DNA of 64,000 bases. Source: Enterococcus sp. MMGLQ5-1 (GTDB lineage Bacteria; Bacillota; Bacilli; Lactobacillales; Streptococcaceae). Every line of letters starts with the position of its first letter. Within the stretch, counting starts at the first letter, position 1. The stretch is taken from positions 1 through 64,000 of the forward strand of contig NZ_JABJXU010000003.1 of the NCBI RefSeq assembly GCF_013155265.1, in the 5' to 3' direction. The translations under genes were made by a program, and so were the position numbers. A model generated the notes under the pieces. That model saw nothing but the letters and a program-made list of their open reading frames with translations. It had not been told where the DNA came from and searched no databases. Shown here one piece after another: positions 36,652 through 45,553 of this stretch.

Positions 36652-37533
36652 ATGATGCAAGTTGAAAAAAATAAATCAAGCATTACTAAGAAAAAAGTCA
36701 ATTTTCAATCATTTATTAGGTATTTTGCCTTGACTGCCATTGCATTTTTTATGCTTTATCCAATTTTATGGCTGATTGGCTCATCTTTTAAAGCAAATAA
36801 TACGGCGATTTTTACATCAATTTCATTTATTCCCGATAAAATTGATTTCACGCCCTATGTTAATGGTTGGCAAACAAATACAGAATATACATTTACAACA
36901 TTTTTCATAAATACCTTTAAAATTGTGATTCCAAGAATTGTCTTTGTGACTTTTTCAAGTGCCATTACAGCTTATGGATTTTCTAGATTTAGCTTCCCTG
37001 GCAAAAAAATACTATTTGGCCTTTTAATTTCGACCCTATTTTTACCGGGGGTAGTGACCCAAGTCCCAATGTATTTACTTTGGTCAAAGATTGGCATGCT
37101 GGATACTTACGTGCCTTTGGTTTCAGCGACCTTATTTGCACAAAATACTTTCTATGTCTTCATGCTCATTCAATTTATGCGTGGGATTCCAAGAGATTTG
37201 GATGAGGTAGCGATTATTGATGGCTGTGGCCCATTCAAACGTTTTTACTATATTATTTTACCGTTAATGCGACCTTCTTTAATCGCTGTAGGGCTCTTTG
37301 AATTTATGAGTGCGATTGGTGATTTTATGGGACCATTAATTTATATCTCAAGTGTTGATAAATATCCAATATCACTTGCGCTTAAAATGGCGGTAGATAC
37401 CACTTCAAGTAGTGCGAACTGGAATCAGATTTTAGCAATGTCGATTATTAGCTTGATTCCGTCAATTGTTGTTTTCTTCTCAGCTCAAAAATATTTTGTT
37501 GAGGGTATTTCAACCTCAGGCATGAAGGGATAA
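36652..37533 (+). CDS. Sugar ABC transporter permease (MalG/AraQ-like)
   Basis: 293 residues, six helices, EAA loop DLDEVAIIDGCGPFKRFYYIILPLMRP and the typical C-terminal end KYFVEGISTSGMKG. It starts 3 bases after the previous permease; GGGGGA provides the ribosome site and two adjacent ATGs are possible starts. Confidence 0.93.
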   Translation: MMQVEKNKSSITKKKVNFQSFIRYFALTAIAFFMLYPILWLIGSSFKANNTAIFTSISFIPDKIDFTPYVNGWQTNTEYTFTTFFINTFKIVIPRIVFVTFSSAITAYGFSRFSFPGKKILFGLLISTLFLPGVVTQVPMYLLWSKIGMLDTYVPLVSATLFAQNTFYVFMLIQFMRGIPRDLDEVAIIDGCGPFKRFYYIILPLMRPSLIAVGLFEFMSAIGDFMGPLIYISSVDKYPISLALKMAVDTTSSSANWNQILAMSIISLIPSIVVFFSAQKYFVEGISTSGMKG

Positions 37534-37540
37534 AAGTGAC

Positions 37541-38200
37541 ATGAAAATATTCAATCAAATGACCAAAATAATCTATTCAAGTCTTCCATTTGTTATTTTA
37601 TCATTACCGGTATTTATACTTTTATCTGGCTTTCAGTTAAGGGTTGAAAATACAGTCATTTATTTGATAGCACTCATTTTAGTTGTGCCTTTAATGATGG
37701 TATTGATGAATTTGTATTATTCAAAGCATATGAATCCAAGCAATTTATTTAATCAATATTTTTTAATATTAAAGGCAAATTATTTTAATTATTTAAAATT
37801 TGCTTTGCCATTTATCTTAATTATTGGTTATTTTTCAATTGTGATGGCTATCTCTTTTAAGCTAAAAGGGATCAATCTATTTGGTTGTATGTTAGTACCT
37901 TTAATATTACTGGCTATCGGTTGGTTTTTATTTATGATGATTGCAAGAGTTAGCTTTGACAAACAAATCAGTAATCAAAATATTATCCTGTTAGGGAGTA
38001 AATATTGGTTGGGTAATATCGCAATTGTACTTAAATCAATATCTTGGAGTTTGATTGGCTTTTTAGTTGTAATGTTATTCGGCCCGATTTTCGAAGGCTT
38101 TGCGATTGCGATTATCTTATTTGTAATTAGTAAAAGGATCAGTCGGGTTAATTTTTTAATGACGGTTAAAGTGATGAATGATTATAAAAAAGTTAGATAA
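37541..38200 (+). CDS. DUF624 / YesL-like membrane protein
   Basis: 219 residues with about five to six hydrophobic helices, among them LPFVILSLPVFILLSGF, LILVVPLMMVLMNLYYSKH and the last FGPIFEGFAIAIILFVISKRI. The general look and the setting (next to ABC permeases and a YesM/YesN pair) match DUF624 proteins such as YesL of the Bacillus rhamnogalacturonan locus, whose role is unknown. The ribosome site is weak, and it starts 7 bases after the permease. Confidence 0.7.
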   Translation: MKIFNQMTKIIYSSLPFVILSLPVFILLSGFQLRVENTVIYLIALILVVPLMMVLMNLYYSKHMNPSNLFNQYFLILKANYFNYLKFALPFILIIGYFSIVMAISFKLKGINLFGCMLVPLILLAIGWFLFMMIARVSFDKQISNQNIILLGSKYWLGNIAIVLKSISWSLIGFLVVMLFGPIFEGFAIAIILFVISKRISRVNFLMTVKVMNDYKKVR

Positions 38201-38211
38201 GGTGTTTAATA

Positions 38212-39084
38212 ATGAAAAATTTTAAAATAACGGCGTTTGCTGACGAAATTGATTTGAGAATGGATTTTCAACTCAAGGTTTTGCAGAAAAATAAGATTAG
38301 CCATATCGAAGTTCGTGGGTTAGATGGCAAAAATATTAGTGAAATCAGCTTGTCTGAGGCCAAAGCCTATCAACAAAAGTTTGAGGCGCATCAGATAAAG
38401 GTTTCAAGTTTAGGCTCTCCGATTGGCAAAATTGATATTGAGGCCCCCTTTGAAGCTCATTTGGAGTTATTTAAGCATGTTTTAAAGCTTGCAAAAATTT
38501 TCAAAAGTCCATATATCAGAATGTTTAGCTTTTATATTAGTGAAGGCAAGAATCCGGATGATTTTCGTGATGTGGTAATCAAGCGTTGGCAAGCCTTTTT
38601 AGAGGCAGCCAAAGATTATCCGGAGATTACGCTCTTGCATGAAAATGAAAAAGATATATTTGGTGACACGCCAGAGCGTTGCCTTGACCTATGTCAAGCC
38701 TTGAAAAATCCTCAGCTTAAGTTAGCTTTTGATCCAGCGAATTTTGTCCAATGTGATGTTGAAGTGTTTCCAAAGGCTTTTGAGATGTTAAAAAATGAAA
38801 TTGCTTATGTCCATATTAAAGATGCCCTATTTAGTAATCATGAGGTGATGCCAGCAGGCTATGGTGATGGTCAGGTTAAAAAAGTCTTAGAAGCACTTGT
38901 TGCTAGAGACTATCATGGCTTTTTATCGTTAGAACCGCACTTGGCTAATTTTACTGGTTTTCAAGAATTAGAAAACGGTGAAGAATCAGATAAGCCAGAG
39001 GCAAGTGAAGGCGAAAAGCTATTCAATGTCGCAAGTTCGGCTTTGCGAAAAATTTTGGATGAAATGAATCAGGAGTGGATTTAA
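38212..39084 (+). CDS. Sugar phosphate isomerase/epimerase family (Xyl isomerase-like TIM barrel)
   Basis: 290 residues. Candidate divalent-metal ligands at strand ends are Glu144 (LLHENEKD), Asp174 (LAFDPANF), His201 (YVHIKD) and Glu241 (LSLEPHL), the set found in AP-endonuclease-2/IolE/IolI-like enzymes. Family members act as isomerases, epimerases, dehydratases, or in 3-keto-glycoside cleavage. Its stop overlaps the start of the Gfo/Idh gene (TAATG), so the two are translationally coupled and likely work on one substrate. The precise reaction is not decided by sequence. Confidence 0.8.
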   Translation: MKNFKITAFADEIDLRMDFQLKVLQKNKISHIEVRGLDGKNISEISLSEAKAYQQKFEAHQIKVSSLGSPIGKIDIEAPFEAHLELFKHVLKLAKIFKSPYIRMFSFYISEGKNPDDFRDVVIKRWQAFLEAAKDYPEITLLHENEKDIFGDTPERCLDLCQALKNPQLKLAFDPANFVQCDVEVFPKAFEMLKNEIAYVHIKDALFSNHEVMPAGYGDGQVKKVLEALVARDYHGFLSLEPHLANFTGFQELENGEESDKPEASEGEKLFNVASSALRKILDEMNQEWI

Positions 39085-40244
39085 TGGATAAAGTTAGAGT
39101 TGCACTAATCGGCGCAGGTAATATTGGTAATTTACATATTAATAATCTGGTTTCAGGTGAAATTTCAGGTATTACGCTTTGTGGCGTTTGCGATATTAAT
39201 CCAGAAAAAATTGAGCGCGCAAAAAAACGTCTAGGTGAACAATGCAAATATTATGATTCAGCAGCTGAAGCCTTTTCAGATTCAACAGTTGATGCTGTCA
39301 TCATTGCAACACCGCATTACGAGCATCCTGTTTTGGCGAGTCAAGCCATTAATGCGCATAAACACGTTTTAATTGAAAAGCCGGTTGGCGTTTATACCAA
39401 AAACGTGCGAGAGCTAATTGCACAGGCTCAAGAACATCCAGAATTAACAGTTGCTTTGATGTATAACCAAAGAATGAATCCAATGTATCAAAAGGCAAGA
39501 GAATTAGTCCAATCGGGTCAAATCGGCGAGCTACGCCGGACTAACTGGATTATTACGAATTGGTATCGCTCTCAAAGCTATTATGATTCAAGTAATTGGC
39601 GTGCGACTTGGCGTGGTGAAGGTGGGGGTGTCTTATTAAATCAGGATCCACATCAGCTCGATCTCTGGCAATGGATTTGCGGGATGCCAGAACGAATCTA
39701 TAGTTTTGCCTACTACGGTAAACGACGCAAGGTGGAAGTAGAAACGGAAGTGACAGCCTATGCGGAATATGCGAATGGTGCAACTGGTCTATTTGTAACC
39801 ACAACGACTGAAACACCGGGCACTAACCGTTTTGAAATTGTCGGTTCTAAAGGCAAGATTGTGATTGAGGATGGGCAAATGCGTTTTTGGCAAACACAGG
39901 TCGATGAAGCAGAGTGGAATGAAACCTATCAAGGTGGTTTTGGTGAGCCTGAAATATGGGAAATTAAAATTCCAGTTGAATATGAAGATGGTGAGGGGCA
40001 CAAGAAGATTATGCAAAATTTTGTCAATCATATCTTACATGATGAGCCATTGCTTTCACCGGTTTCAGATGGAATTTATGGCTTGAGTATTTCTAATGCG
40101 ATTCATCTCTCATCTTGGCAAAAACGTTGGGTTGATTTGCCAATTGATGAAGACCTATTTTTAGCAGAGCTAACCAAAAGGATTGAAGGCTCAAAAGAAA
40201 AACAAACGGTCGAAAGAATGTTAAATACAGAAGGTACATATTAA
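39084..40244 (+). CDS. Gfo/Idh/MocA family oxidoreductase (first of two)
   Basis: 386 residues from the ATG of TAATG; AGGAG lies 8 bases upstream. The N-terminal Rossmann domain begins VRVALIGAGNIGNLH. The catalytic-lysine motif is HKHVLIEKPVGVY, and the C-terminal sheet domain has the metal-free GGGVLLNQDPHQLDLWQWICG histidine motif. NAD(P)-dependent oxidation or reduction of a sugar or sugar acid is expected. The following gene is a paralogue, which suggests an oxidise/reduce pair acting before and after another step. Confidence 0.85.
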   Translation: MDKVRVALIGAGNIGNLHINNLVSGEISGITLCGVCDINPEKIERAKKRLGEQCKYYDSAAEAFSDSTVDAVIIATPHYEHPVLASQAINAHKHVLIEKPVGVYTKNVRELIAQAQEHPELTVALMYNQRMNPMYQKARELVQSGQIGELRRTNWIITNWYRSQSYYDSSNWRATWRGEGGGVLLNQDPHQLDLWQWICGMPERIYSFAYYGKRRKVEVETEVTAYAEYANGATGLFVTTTTETPGTNRFEIVGSKGKIVIEDGQMRFWQTQVDEAEWNETYQGGFGEPEIWEIKIPVEYEDGEGHKKIMQNFVNHILHDEPLLSPVSDGIYGLSISNAIHLSSWQKRWVDLPIDEDLFLAELTKRIEGSKEKQTVERMLNTEGTY

Positions 40245-40258
40245 GGTTAGGAGTTTCC

Positions 40259-41269
40259 ATGCTTAATTTTGGAATTATTGGCTGCGGTAATATTGCTAGC
40301 GTTCATGCTGAAACGCTGAATCAAATGCCAGATGCAAAGCTAAGAGCATGCTGTGATATCGAAACAAGTGTTGGCGAAAATTTTGCAGCACGTTATCAGT
40401 GCCAGTTTTATCAGTATTATGCTGATTTATTAATCGATGAAAGAATTGATGCCGTTGTGATTGCAACACCTCATTTTTTGCATCATGAAATGTCACTTGC
40501 GGCACTTGCGGCAAATAAACACGTTTTATGTGAGAAACCGATGGCGATTAAGCTTGAAGATGCCAGAGAAATTAACGCCGCAGTGCAAAAATCTAAGCAA
40601 ATCTATCACGTTTGTTATCAAAATCGTTTTAATTTGGCGTTTGTGAAATTAAAAAAAATGCTTAATGAGAATTCTTTTGGTAGCTTGCATGGTGTCAACT
40701 GTAGCCTGACTTGGCATCGTGATAACAATTATTACAGTGCAAATACATGGCGTGGCAAATGGGCGACTGAAGGTGGTGGTGTTTTGATCAATCAAGCAAT
40801 TCATAGCCTCGATGCGATTTGTTGGTTAATTGGCAAACCACAAAGAATTAAGGGCACTATTTTAAGCTCGCTTTTATCAGAGCTGATTGAAGTTGAGGAT
40901 GCAGCCATTGCGACTGCCGTATTGGAAAATGGTCCCCCGATTGTCATTTCAGCTTCAAATAATTATTCCACTAATCCTTCACCAGCAATTGATTTTGATT
41001 TTGAAGGTGCAGCGATTAGGTTAACCAATGAAAGTCTGATTATAAATGAACAAGAGATTGTTTTGGATGAGCCTAAAGCAACGATTGCTGGCAAAAGCTA
41101 TTGGGGTCAAGGTCATCCTCGATTAATCAGAACCTTTGTTAATGAAATAACTGGACAAACGGATGAATTGATTCCCTATTTACCCCGACTTGATGCCATT
41201 GACTCTTTAGCGCTGGTTTGCGGTATTTATCAGTCACATCAAACAAATCAATGGGTTGAATTAGTTTAA
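40259..41269 (+). CDS. Gfo/Idh/MocA family oxidoreductase (second of two)
   Basis: 336 residues, about 50 fewer than its neighbour. FGIIGCGNIASVHAETL is the cofactor loop, NKHVLCEKPMAI holds the catalytic Lys, and EGGGVLINQAIHSLDAICWLIG the conserved His. TTAGGAGTTTCC precedes the ATG. It differs clearly from the upstream copy, so this is an old duplication or two recruited enzymes rather than a recent repeat. The likely substrate is a glycoside, uronate or their keto form. Confidence 0.85.
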   Translation: MLNFGIIGCGNIASVHAETLNQMPDAKLRACCDIETSVGENFAARYQCQFYQYYADLLIDERIDAVVIATPHFLHHEMSLAALAANKHVLCEKPMAIKLEDAREINAAVQKSKQIYHVCYQNRFNLAFVKLKKMLNENSFGSLHGVNCSLTWHRDNNYYSANTWRGKWATEGGGVLINQAIHSLDAICWLIGKPQRIKGTILSSLLSELIEVEDAAIATAVLENGPPIVISASNNYSTNPSPAIDFDFEGAAIRLTNESLIINEQEIVLDEPKATIAGKSYWGQGHPRLIRTFVNEITGQTDELIPYLPRLDAIDSLALVCGIYQSHQTNQWVELV

Positions 41270-41309
41270 TAAGTTTGATTTAAATATATAAAAAATTGGG
41301 AGGATGGTA

Positions 41310-42905
41310 ATGCAGCTTTTTAATGAAGAGGATTTAGTGAATGCAGATGTTATTTTACCTGAAATTACTAAATCACAGTTGAGTCAAGCTAAGGATCAAC
41401 CGAAATGGCTTCACTTTGGTGGTGGTAATTTATTTAGAGCTTTTCATGCTGAAATTGGTCAAAAGCTGGCAAATCAAGGTGAATTAGCTGGTGGGATTGC
41501 TGTCTGTGAAACCTTTGATGAAGCAGTGATTAGCCAAATTTATCAACCAGCCGATAATAATATTCTAGAGGTCATCTTACATGAAGATGGCAAGCTCGAA
41601 AAGAAGCTCTTAAATGTCGTTACCAGTAGCCATTTTTGTCAACCAGAGGCTGCAGCAGCGTTTGAAAAAGTTTCGGAATTATTTTCTGAAAAAAGCTTGC
41701 AAATGGTTACTGTTACGATTACAGAAAAAGGCTATTCGTTAATTGATAATAACAACGAATTTTTAACTATTGTTAAAGAAGATTTTAATAATGGACCTCA
41801 GAGGGCTACTCATACGATGAGTATCATTGCAAGCCTACTCTATCGACGTTTTCAAGCAAATCAGGCGCCTTTGGCTTTAGTATCAACAGACAATTTTTCA
41901 CAGAATGGGGCAAAATTTAAACAATCCATTCTGACAATTATTGAGCAATGGGTCAAAAATCAACTAGTACCGAGTCAGCTTCTTAATTATGTGCAAGACT
42001 CAAGTAAAATTACTTTTCCATACAGTATGATTGACCGAATTACGCCAGGGCCATCCGAAGCCGTGGCAGAACAGCTGACTAAAGCAGGTCTTGATGGCAT
42101 GACAATTATGCAGACAACAAAAGGGACTAAAATTGCACCCTTTTCTAATACTGAGACAACCTATTATTTGGTAATAGAAGATAGTTTTCCAAACGGTCGA
42201 CCACCACTTGAATTAGCTGATGTTATTTTAACCAATCAAAATGCTGTTAATGCAATTGATGAGATGAAGGTAACTGCCTGTCTGAACCCGCTGCACACAG
42301 CAATGGCAATTTTTGGCTGTTTATTAGGGTATCAATCAATTGCTAGGGAGATGTCAGATGATGATATTGTTGGGTTGATAAAAGGGGTTGGCTATCTTGA
42401 AGGCTTACCGATGGTTGCTGATACACCAATGATTAACGCACAAAAATTCATAGATGTCGTTATTGAGAAACGCTTACCCAATCCAATGATACCAGATACG
42501 CCACAACGGATTGCGACGGATACCTCACAAAAGATGTCAGTTCGCTATGGTGAGACAATTAAAAAATATCTTTTGAAGCAAAGTGATGCGTCTAAGCTTA
42601 AGTATATTCCTTTGACGATTGCCGCTTGGTTACGCTATTTATTAGCAATTGATGATTTTGGCAATGAGTTGCAATTAAGCCCGGATCCCCTGCTTGAAGA
42701 TTTGCAAAAGCAGCTTGAAATAATAGCTTTTGAAAACTCAGTAGATGTCCATTCAGCATTAAAACCAATTTTAGAAAATTCATCTATTTTTGGACTCAAT
42801 TTATATGAGGCTGAACTTGGCGCTAGGATTGAAAAATACTTTGCAGAGATGATTCGTGAAAAAGGTGCAGTTCGTCAATTATTGCATCGTATTGTAACAG
42901 AATAA
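41310..42905 (+). CDS. uxuB: Fructuronate reductase (mannitol dehydrogenase family)
   Basis: 531 residues from the ATG correctly spaced from GGGAGG; an upstream ATG at 41304 abuts the ribosome site. WLHFGGGNLFRAFHAEIG is the nucleotide-binding segment, and STDNFSQNGAKFKQSIL, FPYSMIDRITPGPS and KVTACLNPLHTAMAIFGCLLG are the MDH-family core with the catalytic Lys. Neighbouring uxuA and uxaC identify it as the enzyme reducing D-fructuronate to D-mannonate with NADH. Tagaturonate reductase is the alternative, but uxuA makes fructuronate far likelier. Confidence 0.87.
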   Translation: MQLFNEEDLVNADVILPEITKSQLSQAKDQPKWLHFGGGNLFRAFHAEIGQKLANQGELAGGIAVCETFDEAVISQIYQPADNNILEVILHEDGKLEKKLLNVVTSSHFCQPEAAAAFEKVSELFSEKSLQMVTVTITEKGYSLIDNNNEFLTIVKEDFNNGPQRATHTMSIIASLLYRRFQANQAPLALVSTDNFSQNGAKFKQSILTIIEQWVKNQLVPSQLLNYVQDSSKITFPYSMIDRITPGPSEAVAEQLTKAGLDGMTIMQTTKGTKIAPFSNTETTYYLVIEDSFPNGRPPLELADVILTNQNAVNAIDEMKVTACLNPLHTAMAIFGCLLGYQSIAREMSDDDIVGLIKGVGYLEGLPMVADTPMINAQKFIDVVIEKRLPNPMIPDTPQRIATDTSQKMSVRYGETIKKYLLKQSDASKLKYIPLTIAAWLRYLLAIDDFGNELQLSPDPLLEDLQKQLEIIAFENSVDVHSALKPILENSSIFGLNLYEAELGARIEKYFAEMIREKGAVRQLLHRIVTE

Positions 42906-42916
42906 GGAGAAATTAA

Positions 42917-43984
42917 ATGGAGATGACTTTTCGTTGGTTTGGTAGCGCACACGATAAGGTGAAGCTTGAAGAAATCCGACAAATTCCGGGTGTGAAAGGG
43001 ATTGTTGGGACTTTGATGTCAATCCCCGTTGGTGAGATATGGCCAAAATCAGAGATAAAAAAATTAGTCGAAGAGGTTGAGGCTGTTGGCTTAAAGCTTG
43101 AAGTAATTGAGAGCGTCAATATCCATGATGATATTAAGATTGGATTGCCTTCTCGTGACCAGTATATTGAAAATTACAAGACAACCATTTGTAATTTAGC
43201 TGAATTTGGAATTAAAGTCATTTGTTATAATTTTATGCCAATTTTTGATTGGTACAAAACAGACTTAGCATATGTTCTACCAGATCAATCCATTACAATG
43301 GCGTTTAAAAGTCAAGAAATGAATGATGATCCAGCTGAGGTTGTCAGGTCAATTGAAGAATCAACTGGTGAATATGTTTTGCCCGGCTGGGAGCCTGAGC
43401 GCTTAGCACACGTCAAAGAATTATTTAAAGCCTATGAAATGGTTGATAATGATAAGCTACGTCAAAATTTGACTTATTTTTTGAAAGCAATTATCCCAGT
43501 TTGTGAAGCAGTTGGCATAAAAATGGCAATTCATCCAGATGACCCACCCTATTCAATTTTTAATTTACCACGAATTGTTAAAAATCGGGATGATTTAGAT
43601 TGGATTTGTAATGTGGTTGATAGTCCTGCTAATGGTATTACATTATGCACAGGTAGCATTGCGGAAGATCCGGCCAATGATGTTTACGCTATTTTGGCAG
43701 AATTTTGTCGAAGGGATCGAATTCCTTTTGCCCATGTACGAAATATTAAATATCTTGATAATGACAAAGATTTTTATGAAGCTCCCCATTTATCCTCAGA
43801 GGGCTCCTTAGATATGGCACGGATTTTGAAAACGATGCACGACAATCATTTTGATGGTTATATTAGACCAGACCACGGACGGATGATTTGGGGTGAGACT
43901 GGTAGAGCGGGCTATGGCTTATATGATCGTGCCATCGGTGCCTCATATTTACTAGGCCTTTGGGAAGCCATTGAAAAGCAATAG
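42917..43984 (+). CDS. uxuA: Mannonate dehydratase
   Basis: 355 residues, TIM-barrel enzyme converting D-mannonate to 2-keto-3-deoxygluconate. The N-terminus EMTFRWFG, plus KVICYNFMPIFDW, MAIHPDDPP, LCTGSIAEDPANDV, FAHVRNIK and YIRPDHGRMIWGE, are family hallmarks, including metal-binding His, Cys and Asp residues. AAGGAGA ribosome site, 11 bp after uxuB. Confidence 0.95.
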   Translation: MEMTFRWFGSAHDKVKLEEIRQIPGVKGIVGTLMSIPVGEIWPKSEIKKLVEEVEAVGLKLEVIESVNIHDDIKIGLPSRDQYIENYKTTICNLAEFGIKVICYNFMPIFDWYKTDLAYVLPDQSITMAFKSQEMNDDPAEVVRSIEESTGEYVLPGWEPERLAHVKELFKAYEMVDNDKLRQNLTYFLKAIIPVCEAVGIKMAIHPDDPPYSIFNLPRIVKNRDDLDWICNVVDSPANGITLCTGSIAEDPANDVYAILAEFCRRDRIPFAHVRNIKYLDNDKDFYEAPHLSSEGSLDMARILKTMHDNHFDGYIRPDHGRMIWGETGRAGYGLYDRAIGASYLLGLWEAIEKQ

Positions 43985-43999
43985 CATTGGAGGATATAC

Positions 44000-45394
44000 A
44001 TGTTTTTAAATGATAACTTTGTTTTAAAAAATCAGATTGCGCAAAAGCTTTATCATGAATATGCCAGTAAGATGCCAATTTATGATTATCATTGTCATCT
44101 CAATCCAAAAGAAATTTATGAAAATCAAAATTTTGAAAATATTACGCAGGCTTGGCTCTCTGGTGATCATTATAAATGGCGCTTGATGCGAGCAAATGGT
44201 GTGCCAGAACGATTGATTACTGGTGATGGCGATGACTATGAAAAATTCTTAGCGTGGGCCAGTACGATTGAGCAGTGTATCGGTAACCCGCTTTATGTTT
44301 GGACTAATTTAGAATTACGCCGTATTTTTGAGATAGATGAGCTATTGACGCGTGAAAATGCACCTTTGATTTGGGAAAAGGCCAACGCTAGATTGAAGCT
44401 ACCAGAGATGCGTGTGCAAAATTTGATTAAACGATTTAAGGTCAAAGTAATCTGTACGACCGATGATCCGATTGATTCACTGGCATATCACAAAAAGCTG
44501 CAGGATAATGCAGCATTTAAAGTCCTACCGACCTTTAGAGCAGATCAACTGATTCATATTGAGGCTGCGAGCTTTACTAGCTATTTGGAAAAATTGACTC
44601 AGACAACTCAGCAAACGATTGGTAGCTATCAAGACTTTATTTTGGCAATTAAAGCACGAATTACCTATTTTGCTCAGCTGGGCTGCCGTTTATCTGATCA
44701 AAGCTTATCAACTTTATCGATAAATAATCGACCAGATGCCAATCGAATGGCAACAATTTTTAGCAAACGGCTGAACCGAAAACAGCTCAGTCCAGCTGAG
44801 ATTAATGAGTTTCAATTTGGCATGCTTGTAGAATTGATGAAATGCTATGCCAAGGAAAATTGGGTGGCGCAAATGCATTTAATGGTTTCTCGCAATAATA
44901 ATCGAAAGCTATTTGAAGCTAGTGGCGCTGATAGTGGTGGCGATGCAATGCTTGACAACCAAATTCAAGCCGGCTTAGGTCAGTTGTTTGATTTACTCAA
45001 CACGGAAAATCAGCTGCCGAAAACAATCCTCTATTCCTTAAATCCAAATGATTATATCCCTATTGTTTCCTTAATGGGCTGTTTTCAGGCAGATGTCAAG
45101 GGCAAAATTCAATTTGGCTCGGCATGGTGGTTTAATGATACCTATTCTGGTATGCGTCATCAGCTAACAACTATCGCAGAAGGTAGCATTCTTGCTAATT
45201 TTGTCGGTATGCTGACTGACTCACGAAGCTTCCTATCATATCCACGTCATGAATATTTCCGACGTATTTTATGTCAATTGATTAGTGAATGGGTTGAAGA
45301 TGGGCAATTGACCGATGATTTGGACTTTCTTGGTCAAATTGTTGCACAAATTTCATATAAAAATGCAAAATCATATTTTAACATTGAATGTTAG
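44000..45394 (+). CDS. uxaC: Glucuronate isomerase
   Basis: 464 residues, amidohydrolase-fold uronate isomerase. His31 and His33 in YDYHCHLNP are the metal ligands. VICTTDDPIDSLAYH, QMHLMVSRNNNRKLFEASGADSGGDA and QFGSAWWFNDTYSGMRHQL are conserved. It converts D-glucuronate to D-fructuronate (or galacturonate to tagaturonate), the entry step of the route. GGAGGATATAC before the ATG, 15 bp after uxuA. Confidence 0.95.
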   Translation: MFLNDNFVLKNQIAQKLYHEYASKMPIYDYHCHLNPKEIYENQNFENITQAWLSGDHYKWRLMRANGVPERLITGDGDDYEKFLAWASTIEQCIGNPLYVWTNLELRRIFEIDELLTRENAPLIWEKANARLKLPEMRVQNLIKRFKVKVICTTDDPIDSLAYHKKLQDNAAFKVLPTFRADQLIHIEAASFTSYLEKLTQTTQQTIGSYQDFILAIKARITYFAQLGCRLSDQSLSTLSINNRPDANRMATIFSKRLNRKQLSPAEINEFQFGMLVELMKCYAKENWVAQMHLMVSRNNNRKLFEASGADSGGDAMLDNQIQAGLGQLFDLLNTENQLPKTILYSLNPNDYIPIVSLMGCFQADVKGKIQFGSAWWFNDTYSGMRHQLTTIAEGSILANFVGMLTDSRSFLSYPRHEYFRRILCQLISEWVEDGQLTDDLDFLGQIVAQISYKNAKSYFNIEC

Positions 45395-45553
45395 ATTTAA
45401 ATTGAGAGATTAGTCTGAGCTAAATTGATATTATTTATTTAATAAATGGGAAATAAATTAAAGGCTGGTCAATGTCTAAAGTGCTGGTGACTTGTTGGCT
45501 ATGCTTATTTCATCATAAATATAATCAGGCTTTTTAAACGAGCAGGAGGGAAA
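45395..45553 (+). promoter_or_regulatory. Gap with possible internal promoter before the GH125 gene
   Basis: A 159-bp gap inside the operon. A perfect TATAAT at 45520-45525 has TTGGCT (45495-45500) 19 bp upstream, so a second transcript starting here is possible. No terminator is seen. Confidence 0.3.
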
